DNA of 64,000 nucleotides, from contig NZ_JAHWYN010000001.1 in NCBI RefSeq assembly GCF_019351435.1, positions 3,785 through 67,784 on the forward strand, written 5' to 3'. Every line of letters begins with the position of its first letter. Position 1 is the stretch's first letter. The notes beneath the pieces were generated by a model, which was not told the DNA's origin, did no database searches, and saw nothing but the letters and a program-made list of their open reading frames with translations. Position numbers and translations under genes: made by a program. Of the stretch, positions 35,900-44,364 are shown piece after piece. This DNA comes from Flavobacterium taihuense. Lineage in GTDB: Bacteria; Bacteroidota; Bacteroidia; Flavobacteriales; Flavobacteriaceae.

Positions 35900-36265
35900 T
35901 TATTGCCTCCTGATTGTTTCCCTAAATACCTCCAGCTGGATTTCCATTTTTTGGATAATAGCATCTTTTTCAGCCAGTTCTTCTTTCAGGGCCTTTTCGC
36001 GAATCGTTTCAAAACGATACGGCAGGTATTCGCCTAAGTGCGCAATAAAATTGTAGTTCATTGCCATACTCAGCTTCCATAAAATAGCAAACTGTAGGGA
36101 CTCTTTCTTGAAATATTCGTTCAATCCTGTTGGGAGTATACCCAATGCTCTGGCAACATCGGCTTTCTTGATTTTATTATGGATAATGTGGTAATGGATA
36201 AAATTGCCAATTACTGGGTAATGTTCCCCTTTTCCATTCCTGTATTTGTTGCTGGTAGATATCAT
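35900..36265 (-). CDS. HTH protein with C-terminal coiled coil
   Basis: A 121-residue protein. Residues about 18-75 (VIGNFIHYHIIHNKIKKADVARALGILPTGLNEYFKKESLQFAILWKLSMAMNYNF) fit an XRE-like helix-turn-helix. Residues 83-121 form a Lys/Glu-rich coiled coil (EELAEKDAIIQKMEIQLEVFRETI) that could dimerise it. It starts 68 bp from a nine-copy 22-bp iteron array on its upstream side, so it may bind that array. It is in accessory DNA beside the cassette-like units. I do not recognise a named family. Confidence 0.65.
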   Translation of the reverse strand: MISTSNKYRNGKGEHYPVIGNFIHYHIIHNKIKKADVARALGILPTGLNEYFKKESLQFAILWKLSMAMNYNFIAHLGEYLPYRFETIREKALKEELAEKDAIIQKMEIQLEVFRETIRRQ

Positions 36266-36332
36266 CTTTTGTGTGTTTTATGTTGTGAATGCATTTTATT
36301 TTTCTAAAAAAGTGGTGCTAAACACTAATAGA

Positions 36333-36515
36333 ATTGGTTCAAACTATATCCTTTATTGGTTCGAACTACATAGCTTATTGGTTCAAGCTAAAGTTTTATT
36401 GGTTTTAACTACAAAGTATATTGGTTCTAATTACATTGTTTATTGGTTCAAACTACCTTTTCTATTGGTTCGACAAACCAATAAAGTTGGTTTAAACTAC
36501 ATATACTATTGGTTT
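36333..36515. repeat. Nine-copy 22-bp iteron array
   Basis: ATTGGTTC/T-type units start at 36333, 36355, 36377, 36398, 36420, 36442, 36464, 36486 and 36508, spaced 21-22 bp. Consensus ATTGGTTCRAACTACATA. Each unit contains the partial dyad GGTTYRAAC. An inverted copy AAACCAAT lies at 36475-36482. The spacing equals two helical turns, so bound proteins would line up on one face of the DNA. Units are contiguous with no unique spacers, so this is not a CRISPR. Confidence 0.88.
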
Positions 36516-36618
36516 GAACTACATACAATTGCCTTTGGATATCAAAAAAAAACGGCAAAAAATCGCCCCTTTCGAAATAAAAGAGGCGATTGCAGTTATT
36601 TTTAAGCAAATTGTTTTA

Positions 36619-37116
36619 CTACACCGCAGGCATTACTGGCGGTACCGTAACGGCATTACCGCCACTAGCTGCAAAACGCTTTTTGAGCTGGTCTACTATA
36701 CTGCCTGCACCCTGAACACCAGCATCGGCAGCAGACCCAAAGGATTTGTAAAGCGCTAGCGCCACTCCATAAGCCTCGCTTCCTGCCAACATTTTGGTGT
36801 CTTCAATACGTTCACAAAGCTGGTTGGCCAATGCCGAAATTTCATCCAGTTGGGTAAAAAGCGCTAAATCATTTTTCATATTCACCACCGAAAGATAGGA
36901 CGGTACAAGCGTAGGATTGTTTACACCAGCATTGATAGCATCCTCCGTAAATGCTTTGTTACTGACATCAATAGCATTTAGTGATTTTCGTTCGTCGGCG
37001 GTTAAACCCACCAAAAAAGGGAGGTTGGTCAAGATGGTTTGAAATGCGGCTTTGACTGCCGTTACTTGTGCTGCCGTAGCAGTCGCGTTTACGCGGTTGT
37101 TGAGCAAATTTGACAT
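36619..37116 (-). CDS. Orphan Ala-rich helical protein
   Basis: A 165-residue protein without signal peptide or membrane segment. It is helical and Ala/Leu/Asn-rich (NNRVNATATAAQVTAVKAAFQTILTNL; EISALANQLCERIEDTKMLAGSEAYGVALALYKSFGSAADAGVQGAG) and ends with a Pro/Val tail (VTVPPVMPAV). The coding sequence is clearly more GC-rich than its neighbours, which suggests transfer. No known family recognised. The iteron array lies beyond its 3' end. Confidence 0.6.
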   Translation of the reverse strand: MSNLLNNRVNATATAAQVTAVKAAFQTILTNLPFLVGLTADERKSLNAIDVSNKAFTEDAINAGVNNPTLVPSYLSVVNMKNDLALFTQLDEISALANQLCERIEDTKMLAGSEAYGVALALYKSFGSAADAGVQGAGSIVDQLKKRFAASGGNAVTVPPVMPAV

Positions 37117-37397
37117 AAATAGTTTTTTTAAAGGTTTGTATAATAACTGATTATAAAAACAAATCTAAACTATTCTGGTTTTAATTTATAGCGTTTTTCT
37201 TTCGATAAAAAAGAATTTTGTTAAATTTATAAGTAAAAAACTACGCTACTTAATTAGAATTAGTGGGTTTTTAGGACGATACTGTTCCGTCTATGAATTG
37301 CACAAGCGCATTGCAGTGTTACAAGAGCAGCTCACTCGCTTATCTGGATGACACTGTTGTGCAGAAATTGATTGTGGTGCTTCTTGCTCTGTTACTG
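37117..37397. other. Intergenic segment between orphan gene and helicase
   Basis: About 280 bases. The part from 37270 on is more GC-rich than the flanks, without an ORF that I can support on either strand. It may be remnant sequence of an earlier insertion. Confidence 0.35.
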
Positions 37398-39668
37398 CTA
37401 CAGATTCAAACTCGCCTTGAACATTCGGAGTTCTTCCCAACTGAAGGTATCACCATACTTTTCTTTTAGCGGAGAAACTGATTCTTCTTTGTAGCCTGCA
37501 AAAGCCTCCGTCAGTGCAGTTAATTTGTCTGCTGGAAAGACTTCGCTGATGGAGAGGGTCTTGGCCTGAATTAACTTGGTGAGATGCGACAAAATCGTTT
37601 CCTGGGTAAACTTGCGGATGGTTGCGATTTCTTGCACGGTTTTCTTTTCTAGCCAAAGTTCGTAAGTTTCCTGTACCGTCGATTTTTTAGGCTCTTTTTT
37701 GGCCGTTTTCTTGGGTGCGTAGCGTTCGGCATCTTTTTCGTCCTCGATCAGGGTAATGTTGGCTTTTTTGAAATCCTCCATGACGCATTCGGCCTTGATG
37801 GTCTTGTATTTTTTTATTTCTTCGGAAGTTAATTTTTCTTTCGAAATGGTTTCGCCTTTTACCAGCGTGGCGACCATTAATTTGGCTTTCATCAATTGCA
37901 GCACCGCCTTAGTTTGCAGATCGTCCAAGATTATTAACTCGTCATAAAAGGCTTTGGCTTTTTTGAGTCGTTTTACTTCCTCAAGTTTCCAGAGAATTTC
38001 GTACACCAACTGATCCATCGGAGCCATGAAATAATTGAAAGCGGCGTTGATGCGATCTGATATATGATTGAATTCCAACTGTTCGCTGTGGAACAATTTA
38101 TCCAGTTGCACCAAAAACTTAGACGAAGGTTCCAGCAATTGCCAAATGACACCGGCTTGGTTGTGTGCCCAAGCTTTGTGTTTGAATTTAACCGAGTTTT
38201 CGGCATCTTCGTTGTAGCTGAACTGATGGTTGCGCCATTCTTGTGCCAACTCGTTCCAATCGAAACTGTTTTTGAGATAGTTAAGGATAAAATTTTTGGT
38301 TTCACGTTTTAAGGCATTCGCCAAAACTTCTTCGGAGGCTTTGTTCTCTGCGTAATCCATCACATCCTGATCGTTTGAAATACCATTCATTCGCAACGGA
38401 GAAAGCAAAACAAGGCCATTTAAGGAGCGTAAACGTGATAATGCCACATAGGCTTGTCCGGGCAGAAAAACTTGCGATACATCAAGCGCAGCTTTGTCAA
38501 AAGTCAATCCCTGGCTTTTGTGTACGGTAATCGCCCAAGCCAACTTGATTGGGTAATGCACAAAAGTTCCCAAAACCTCCTCCTCGATTTCCTTGGTCAT
38601 CTCGTTTACAGTGTACCGAATATTTTGCCATTCGTACTTGTCCACTTCAATGGTTTTGTCTTCATCGGGAAAGTGCACCCAAATTTCTTTGGAAGTCATC
38701 GTTTTTACGATTCCCATTTTTCCGTTGAAATAATTTTTATCCTGAGACAAATCATTTTTGACAAACATAATCTGTGCTCCTACTTTCAATTGCAAATAGG
38801 GATCGACAGGATAGATTTTATCTGGAAAATCTCCTGTGATGTCAGGCATAAACATCATTTGTTTCCCTTCCAGATCTTCAAGAGATTGCGCATTCATCAC
38901 GTCCGCTTTGGCATTGTGCGTAGTCAGCGTGATAAAGCCTTTATTGGCTTTCAGATCGAAATTAGGCTTTACAAATTCGTTAAGTATTTGAATATCAGTA
39001 GCTGTTATCTCATTATTGCGTAAATTATTCAAAACCGAAATGAATCGGTCATCCGTTTGACGGTAAATTTTGGATAATTCGATGTACAAAGGCGGATACT
39101 GTTGAACCACATGAGCGTGGAAAAAGAATTTGCCTTTGTAATAATTCCGCAAAGTACGCCATTCTTCATCTCGGATGATGGGAGGTAATTGTAATAAATC
39201 GCCAATAAATAATACTTGAACACCGCCAAATGGAGCCGATTTTCTTCGGACCGTTTGCATCATGTAATCCATCGCATCCAACAAATCGGCACGTAACATA
39301 CTGACTTCGTCTATGATAAGCAATTCCATATTGCGAATAACCGCTCGTTTTTGCCCACTCATTTTGAAATGCCTGCGCAAAGTGGCTTTGGTTTCGAACT
39401 TCGTCGTATCCGAAAATTGAGGAGCAGAATTGTCTGGTATGAATCCGCCAAAAGGCAATTGAAACATGGAATGTATTGTTACACCGCCTGCATTCAAAGC
39501 CGCTATTCCTGTTGGCGCAACTACTACAGTATTCTTGTGAGTAGTTGCTATAATTTCTCGCAAAAGTGTGGTTTTACCAGTTCCTGCTTTTCCAGTCAGA
39601 AAAACAGATTGATGCGTTTGATTGATAAAACGGAGAGCATAAGCGGCGGCTTCGGAAATAGATTGCAT
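37398..39668 (-). CDS. PIF1-like superfamily 1 helicase with C-terminal HTH
   Basis: A 756-residue DNA helicase of the AAA/PIF1-RecD type. Walker A is VFLTGKAGTGKTTLL (residues about 22-36) and Walker B is LLIDEVSMLRADLLD (about 115-130). Further helicase motifs include GDLLQLPPI, LSKIYRQTDDRFI and, near 385-410, AWAITVHKSQGLTFDKAALDVS and AYVALSRLRSL. The C-terminal ~100 residues (STVQETYELWLEKKTVQEIATIRKFTQETILSHLTKLI) resemble the HTH_40 domain found in bacterial RQC/PIF1-related helicases. It probably unwinds DNA with 5'-3' polarity in replication or repair, including structured DNA; polarity is inferred from the family. It is monocistronic. Confidence 0.88.
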   Translation of the reverse strand: MQSISEAAAYALRFINQTHQSVFLTGKAGTGKTTLLREIIATTHKNTVVVAPTGIAALNAGGVTIHSMFQLPFGGFIPDNSAPQFSDTTKFETKATLRRHFKMSGQKRAVIRNMELLIIDEVSMLRADLLDAMDYMMQTVRRKSAPFGGVQVLFIGDLLQLPPIIRDEEWRTLRNYYKGKFFFHAHVVQQYPPLYIELSKIYRQTDDRFISVLNNLRNNEITATDIQILNEFVKPNFDLKANKGFITLTTHNAKADVMNAQSLEDLEGKQMMFMPDITGDFPDKIYPVDPYLQLKVGAQIMFVKNDLSQDKNYFNGKMGIVKTMTSKEIWVHFPDEDKTIEVDKYEWQNIRYTVNEMTKEIEEEVLGTFVHYPIKLAWAITVHKSQGLTFDKAALDVSQVFLPGQAYVALSRLRSLNGLVLLSPLRMNGISNDQDVMDYAENKASEEVLANALKRETKNFILNYLKNSFDWNELAQEWRNHQFSYNEDAENSVKFKHKAWAHNQAGVIWQLLEPSSKFLVQLDKLFHSEQLEFNHISDRINAAFNYFMAPMDQLVYEILWKLEEVKRLKKAKAFYDELIILDDLQTKAVLQLMKAKLMVATLVKGETISKEKLTSEEIKKYKTIKAECVMEDFKKANITLIEDEKDAERYAPKKTAKKEPKKSTVQETYELWLEKKTVQEIATIRKFTQETILSHLTKLIQAKTLSISEVFPADKLTALTEAFAGYKEESVSPLKEKYGDTFSWEELRMFKASLNL

Positions 39669-39716
39669 TTGGCGTATAAATTTAGAAAGCTAAAATAGTA
39701 TATTAAAAGAAATAAA

Positions 39717-39749
39717 AAAACCTTCAATCTTATTCAAGATGAAGGTTTT
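39717..39749 (-). terminator. Terminator of the Skp-like gene
   Basis: AAACCTTCAATCTT and AAGATGAAGGTTT pair around ATTC; the minus-strand 3' side continues as a T7 run. It lies 22 bp beyond the OmpH-type gene stop. Confidence 0.85.
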
Positions 39750-39770
39750 ATAAAGCTATATAATCAAAAA

Positions 39771-40325
39771 TTATTTTTTTACTTCTTCTGTTTTAGCAGT
39801 AGATTTGTATTTTTCGTTCAATAATTTTACGATGTCTTTAGTAATATCGTATTTCTCTTCAGCATACAAAATTGAAGCTGCATCACCAGTACCGTAGATA
39901 TAGGCATATCCTTTCTCTTTACCGTAATCTTTGATGAATTTTTTAACTCCTTTTACAAGAGAATCCATTTCTTTTCCGCTCTCTTGTTGCAATTGCATTT
40001 GCAAAGCTTGCTGTGCTTGACCAAGTTGTTGCTCTCTACGTTGTAATTCGGCACCATTTTTTTGAGCCCATTCTTGACCGTTTGCTTGTGCATTACGTTG
40101 AAAATTAGCAGCGTCTTGTTTGAATCTGTTGATTTCCGCTTCTAATTGTCTTCCTTTTTCGGCAGCTTGCCCTTTATATTTAGCTTCTAAATCTTTGGTC
40201 TCTGTATATTCTTTCATCAATTCAGCTGTATCAACATAAGCTGTTTTAAATTCTTTAACTTCTGCTTTTTTATCACAAGAAACAAGTGATATTGAAATTG
40301 CGATAAATAATAATGCTTTCTTCAT
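39771..40325 (-). CDS. OmpH/Skp-like periplasmic chaperone, lipoprotein form
   Basis: About 184 residues from the Met at 40325; the frame begins five codons earlier. A lipoprotein signal (KKALLFIAISISLVSC) ends in a lipobox Cys. The long Lys/Glu/Gln coiled coil from about residue 30 to 130 (MKEYTETKDLEAKYKGQAAEKGRQLEAEINRFKQDAANFQRN) and the conserved tail (YIYGTGDAASILYAEEKYDITKDIVKLLNEKYK) are typical OmpH/Skp features. Skp chaperones hold unfolded outer-membrane proteins in the periplasm. Lipid anchoring is less usual for Skp itself but common in Bacteroidetes homologues. It has its own terminator. Confidence 0.85.
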   Translation of the reverse strand: MKKALLFIAISISLVSCDKKAEVKEFKTAYVDTAELMKEYTETKDLEAKYKGQAAEKGRQLEAEINRFKQDAANFQRNAQANGQEWAQKNGAELQRREQQLGQAQQALQMQLQQESGKEMDSLVKGVKKFIKDYGKEKGYAYIYGTGDAASILYAEEKYDITKDIVKLLNEKYKSTAKTEEVKK

Positions 40326-40573
40326 TTTGATGTATTTCAAGTTTTTTTTAGTATGGATGACAAAAATATAAAAAAATAGATAGTATTGATAAAAAGTTTG
40401 AAAAATGCTGTAATTTTAATACTATATATTTTGATTATTAATAATTAAAATATAATAACGAACGACTATAATAATTGAATTTAATAGAAGATTTTACAGG
40501 GACAAATTAAAAAATTTGAACCAATCACTTATTAAAACCAAAATAAACGTCTTAAAATCGCTTAAAATAAGTT

Positions 40574-41422
40574 TTAGTTGTTTTTAAGGATGTAAATGTG
40601 CGATGAGTATTCCATATTTTGTTTCGCTTTCCAATTTGACTGCAATCCGATTAAAAAAGCTTTGATGTAATTCATTTTTCCAGTTTTGTACTTTTCGGAA
40701 AGCAGACTCACATAAAACGAATCAAATTTCATAGGCAACACTTTTTCGAGTTTCATATTTTCTTTTGCAAACAATTTTTGAATCGTTGTTTTCGAGAAAT
40801 GCCAGAAATGAATTGGCACATCATAAGCAGCCCAAAAGTTCCCATAATATTTTGCATCGAAAGATTTGAAATTGGGAACAGCAACAATCAAAGTGCCACT
40901 CGGTTTTAGCAAACGTTTCAATTCTTTGATTTGTTCGTCCAAATTAGGAACATGCTCCAAAACGTGCCACATCGAAATTACGTCAAAAGTATGACTCTCC
41001 AATTCGGAAGTATTTTCCACAAAAGAAACGCCCTTCTTTTTTGCAATAGCTTTGGCTTTATCACTTGGCTCCACTCCCACCGTTTTCCAACCATCATTTT
41101 GAGCAACTGATAAAAAATCACCGGTTCCGGCACCAATGTCCAAAATCAATCCTTTTGAAGGTTGATGTGAATTGATCAAATCCAATTTATTTTTTAATGC
41201 AATATTTTTAACAAAATGATAGGCTTTCTCAAATAAAGATCTTTTTGAATCGGTATGCGAAATATAGTCCGGACTTTCATAGTATTTTCCTAACACATCC
41301 AAATCCGGTTGCGGATATGTAATTAACATGTCGAGTGCTTCATCATGAAAAAGCTCGAAAATCTCTTGAGAAACTGAAAAATCCTGTACAGTAAGAAAAT
41401 GTTTTTTGTGTGTGATGTCCAT
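40574..41422 (-). CDS. SAM-dependent methyltransferase, class I
   Basis: A 282-residue protein. The SAM-binding motif I is ILDIGAGTGDFLSVAQNDGW (residues about 98-117). Motif II/post I region is FDVISMWHVLEHVPNLDEQIKELKRLLKPSGTLIVAVPNF, with the LEHV signature common in UbiE/methyltransf_23-type enzymes that act on sugars or small molecules. An N-terminal ~90-residue region with HTD/KHFLTVQDFSVSQEIFEL precedes it. The downstream part carries CMFYVSLL-type helices. The substrate is unknown. It is followed on the same strand by the Skp-like gene after 230 bp. Confidence 0.82.
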   Translation of the reverse strand: MDITHKKHFLTVQDFSVSQEIFELFHDEALDMLITYPQPDLDVLGKYYESPDYISHTDSKRSLFEKAYHFVKNIALKNKLDLINSHQPSKGLILDIGAGTGDFLSVAQNDGWKTVGVEPSDKAKAIAKKKGVSFVENTSELESHTFDVISMWHVLEHVPNLDEQIKELKRLLKPSGTLIVAVPNFKSFDAKYYGNFWAAYDVPIHFWHFSKTTIQKLFAKENMKLEKVLPMKFDSFYVSLLSEKYKTGKMNYIKAFLIGLQSNWKAKQNMEYSSHIYILKNN

Positions 41423-41507
41423 TTGTTTTTTAAATAAATAATTTCAGCCCATGATGAGAGCTGAAAAGAAATTCTTTTTTTATTAATTCTATTTGGAAAG
41501 AAATGCA

Positions 41508-41990
41508 TTAACCTGCAATACCCTTTTCCCATCTTATTTTTATTGCGGAAATTTTCTCGTTTTCCATTCGTATAGTTTGATCAACTATAAATCCATTCTT
41601 GGTATAAAACTCCAATGGTGATAAATAGGCTTCTTTATTTCGCTTAACATCATTTTGATGATCAGTCGCCCATCCATTCAAAACCGATGTATTTCTTTTT
41701 AATTCATCTAGCAAAAGAGTTCCAAATTTTTTTCCCTGGATTTTAGAATTGATTATAATTCCAAACCAATCTTCGTCTTCTCGAATAAAAGTAAAAGCCC
41801 AGCCAAAAATTTGATTTAAATCATCGACAAGCAAATAATGTTTTATCTCTAAAAGTCCCTCTAAATAATTCTCAAATTCGGATAAATTTTTATAACCGAT
41901 TCTTTCAGGATATTCTGCGTTCCAAAGTTCAAACAAAGATTGTTTTTGCTCAAAAGTTAAAAACTTTGTTTGAATAATTTTCATTCTCAA
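41508..41990 (-). CDS. GNAT family N-acetyltransferase
   Basis: A 160-residue protein with the GNAT fold. The acetyl-CoA-binding segment is IIINSKIQGKKFGTLLLDELKRN (residues about 78-100). The N-terminal half has strands such as HYLLVDDLNQIFGWAFTF, and the C-terminal LSPLEFYTKNGFIVDQTIRMENEKI completes the fold. The acceptor substrate is unknown. Starts at either Met1 or Met3 are possible. It precedes the methyltransferase gene by about 85 bp on the same strand, possibly in one transcript. Confidence 0.82.
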   Translation of the reverse strand: MRMKIIQTKFLTFEQKQSLFELWNAEYPERIGYKNLSEFENYLEGLLEIKHYLLVDDLNQIFGWAFTFIREDEDWFGIIINSKIQGKKFGTLLLDELKRNTSVLNGWATDHQNDVKRNKEAYLSPLEFYTKNGFIVDQTIRMENEKISAIKIRWEKGIAG

Positions 41991-42037
41991 AAACTTTAAA
42001 AATCAATTTACCCAACAAATATAGGGTTTACAGCCGT

Positions 42038-42053
42038 AGTTTCACGTGGAACA
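42038..42053. promoter_or_regulatory. parS-like ParB site 1
   Basis: AGTTTCACGTGGAACA, 15 of 16 bases of the parS form TGTTTCACGTGGAACA. It lies upstream of the GNAT gene, beyond the 3' end of mnmG. Confidence 0.75.
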
Positions 42054-42054
42054 A

Positions 42055-42268
42055 ACTAATTTTAGATTTCAGATTTCAGACTGCAGATTTCAGAATCTCT
42101 CAACATAAGATAACACCTGTGTAGACATTTAAAAATTTAATTAAATAAAAATCACTTAAAGCAAAACTTTAAATGATTTTTATTTTAATAAATTCAAAAA
42201 TTAATATGAGTTTTATAATATGCAATCTGAATTCTGAAATCCGAATTCTGAAATCTAAATTCTAAACC
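42055..42268. repeat. Low-complexity ATTTCAGA repeats in inverted arrangement
   Basis: GATTTCAGA-type motifs repeated near 42062-42095 are mirrored by TCTGAAAT-type motifs near 42225-42262, giving imperfect inverted repeats around a central hairpin. The same motif family appears at 24218-24230. It resembles short dispersed intergenic repeats. Confidence 0.5.
42143..42186 (-). terminator. Terminator after mnmG
   Basis: AAATAAAAATCACTTAAAG pairs with CTTTAAATGATTTTTATTT (one mismatch) around CAAAA. The minus-strand side is T-rich. It lies about 85 bp beyond the mnmG stop. Confidence 0.6.
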
Positions 42269-42270
42269 CT

Positions 42271-44142
42271 CTATCTCCCCATGTAAATCAAAAGCACTGA
42301 AACATCACTTGGAGAAACTCCACTTATTCTTGAAGCTTGTGAAATCGTCACGGGACGAATTTTACTCAATTTTTGTTTTGCTTCAATCGACATTGATTTG
42401 ATTTTGTTGTAATCAAAATTTTCCGGAATCTTCACATCTTCCAATCGAGTAAGCTTATCAGCATTATTTCTCTCCTTTTCAATATAACCAGAATATTTAA
42501 CCTGAATCTCGGCTTGTTCCAAAATTTCTTGATCCAAATTATTTTCAGCCACATACTCCTTTACTTTCTCAAACTTCATAATATCCTCCAAATCGATTTG
42601 CGGTCTGGAAAAGACTTTAAACATTTTGTCGCCTTGATTAATTAGCGCTGTTTCTTTAGCTTCCAAAATCGGATTCGTTTCCGCGACAGAAACACTGGTC
42701 TCTTTAAAGAAAGCCACCATCTTTTCAGATTCATTTAATTTATGTTCCATTCGACGTAAACGAGCTTCAGAAGCCAAACCAATTTCATAAGAGAGAGGTG
42801 TCAACCTAAAATCAGCATTATCCTGACGCAACAACGTTCTGTATTCTGCGCGCGAAGTAAACATACGATATGGCTCTTCTGTTCCTTTCGTAATCAAGTC
42901 GTCAATCAAAACACCAATATATGCTTCATCTCTTTTCAAAATTAATGGCGCCTGTTCGTGCACTTTTAAATGAGCATTGATTCCCGCCATCAAACCTTGC
43001 GAAGCTGCTTCTTCATATCCGGTAGTCCCGTTAATTTGTCCAGCAAAATACAAACCTTCAACCAATTTAGTTTCCAAAGTATGTTTCAATTGTGTTGGCG
43101 GGAAATAATCATACTCTATTGCGTAACCAGGACGAAAGAATTTCACATTCTCAAAACCTACAACAGTACGCAACGCTTTAAACTGAATATCCTCAGGTAA
43201 AGAAGTTGAAAATCCATTTACATAAACCTCACACGTATTCCAACCTTCTGGCTCAACAAATAATTGGTGACGCTCTTTATCTGCAAAACGATTAATCTTA
43301 TCTTCGATAGAAGGACAATATCTCGGGCCGATACTTTTTATTCTTCCGTTAAACATTGGAGAACGATCAAAACCTTCTCTCAAAATATTATGCACCTCAT
43401 TCGAGGTGTAAGTCATATGACACGATTTTTGAATAGACAAAGGTTTAGTCAAATCCGAATATGAAAATTTATCTGGGCGGGCGTCTCCTTTTTCCTCATT
43501 CATTTTAGAATAATCCAAAGAACGTCCATCCACTCTCGGAGGTGTTCCTGTTTTCATTCTTCCTGATTCAAAACCTTCTTTAATCAAATCTTCGGTTATT
43601 CCGAATGCCGCACTTTCTCCAGCACGTCCTCCTCCGAATTGTTTTTCTCCAATATGGATCAAACCATTCAAAAAGGTACCATTTGTCAAAACAACAGATT
43701 TAGAACGAATCTCAACTCCCAACGAAGTTCTAATTCCTTTTATCTTTCCGTTTTCAATTATCAACCCTTTTACCATTTCTTGATAGAAATCAAGATTAGG
43801 AGTTCCCTCCAACATCATTCTCCATTCTTCAGCAAAACGCATACGGTCACTTTGAACTCTTGGAGACCACATAGCAGGCCCTTTTGATTTATTCAACATC
43901 TTGAACTGAATTGCAGTTCTGTCAGAAACAATTCCGGAGTATCCACCGAGCGCATCGATCTCGCGAACAATTTGCCCTTTGGCAATTCCGCCCATCGCAG
44001 GATTACAAGACATTTGCGCAATGTTCTGCAAACTCATTGTCACCAACAAAGTTTTGGATCCCAAATTTGCTGCCGCTGCCGCGGCCTCTGAACCTGCGTG
44101 ACCTGCTCCCACCACAATTACATCATACTCTTCTAAAAACAT
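42271..44142 (-). CDS. mnmG: tRNA uridine-5-carboxymethylaminomethyl synthase MnmG (GidA)
   Basis: A 623-residue FAD protein that, with MnmE, builds the cmnm5 modification at tRNA wobble uridine 34. The FAD dinucleotide-binding motif VVGAGHAGSEAAAAAANLG is at residues 10-28. Family signatures CNPAMGGIAKGQIVREIDALGG (about 46-67) and GRAGESAAFGI, MKTGTPPRVDGRSLDY and the C-terminal RPVTISQASRISGVSPSDVSVLLIYMGR are all present. Length is normal. It is flanked by parS-like sites, four of them in the 240 bp upstream of its start. mnmG often lies near oriC in bacteria, in keeping with that. Confidence 0.97.
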   Translation of the reverse strand: MFLEEYDVIVVGAGHAGSEAAAAAANLGSKTLLVTMSLQNIAQMSCNPAMGGIAKGQIVREIDALGGYSGIVSDRTAIQFKMLNKSKGPAMWSPRVQSDRMRFAEEWRMMLEGTPNLDFYQEMVKGLIIENGKIKGIRTSLGVEIRSKSVVLTNGTFLNGLIHIGEKQFGGGRAGESAAFGITEDLIKEGFESGRMKTGTPPRVDGRSLDYSKMNEEKGDARPDKFSYSDLTKPLSIQKSCHMTYTSNEVHNILREGFDRSPMFNGRIKSIGPRYCPSIEDKINRFADKERHQLFVEPEGWNTCEVYVNGFSTSLPEDIQFKALRTVVGFENVKFFRPGYAIEYDYFPPTQLKHTLETKLVEGLYFAGQINGTTGYEEAASQGLMAGINAHLKVHEQAPLILKRDEAYIGVLIDDLITKGTEEPYRMFTSRAEYRTLLRQDNADFRLTPLSYEIGLASEARLRRMEHKLNESEKMVAFFKETSVSVAETNPILEAKETALINQGDKMFKVFSRPQIDLEDIMKFEKVKEYVAENNLDQEILEQAEIQVKYSGYIEKERNNADKLTRLEDVKIPENFDYNKIKSMSIEAKQKLSKIRPVTISQASRISGVSPSDVSVLLIYMGR

Positions 44143-44191
44143 TTTCTTATATATTAATCCTTCGAAAAGGAATTATGAAATCTCAAAATAA

Positions 44192-44207
44192 CGTTCCACG
44201 TGAAACA
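44192..44207. promoter_or_regulatory. parS-like ParB site 2
   Basis: CGTTCCACGTGAAACA, one base from the canonical TGTTCCACGTGAAACA, 50 bp upstream of mnmG. Confidence 0.85.
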
Positions 44208-44269
44208 TATTAAAATAAAAACTTAAAATCGACCAACACAAAAACTTTTTGATTCAACAAAATTAAAAA

Positions 44270-44285
44270 TGTTCCACGTGAAACA
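44270..44285. promoter_or_regulatory. parS ParB site 3, perfect match
   Basis: TGTTCCACGTGAAACA, identical to the well-known parS 16-mer. Confidence 0.92.
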
Positions 44286-44313
44286 CATTAAAAAAAATAT
44301 AAATTTTTTATAA

Positions 44314-44329
44314 TGTTTCACGTGGAACG
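44314..44329. promoter_or_regulatory. parS-like ParB site 4
   Basis: TGTTTCACGTGGAACG, one base from the complement of the canonical site, and in opposite orientation to sites 2, 3 and 5. Confidence 0.85.
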
Positions 44330-44364
44330 TATTACTTTTTTATATAATTTTGATAGATTTGTAA

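Noticed and set aside
36333..36515. The regular repeats were considered as a CRISPR array.
   Set aside because: Units are contiguous with a 22-bp period and no unique spacers, and no cas genes lie nearby.
36246..36605. A 119-codon plus-strand ORF crossing the iterons.
   Set aside because: Its sequence is simply the translated repeat (repeating YWFEL-type units) and it lacks protein-like composition outside it.
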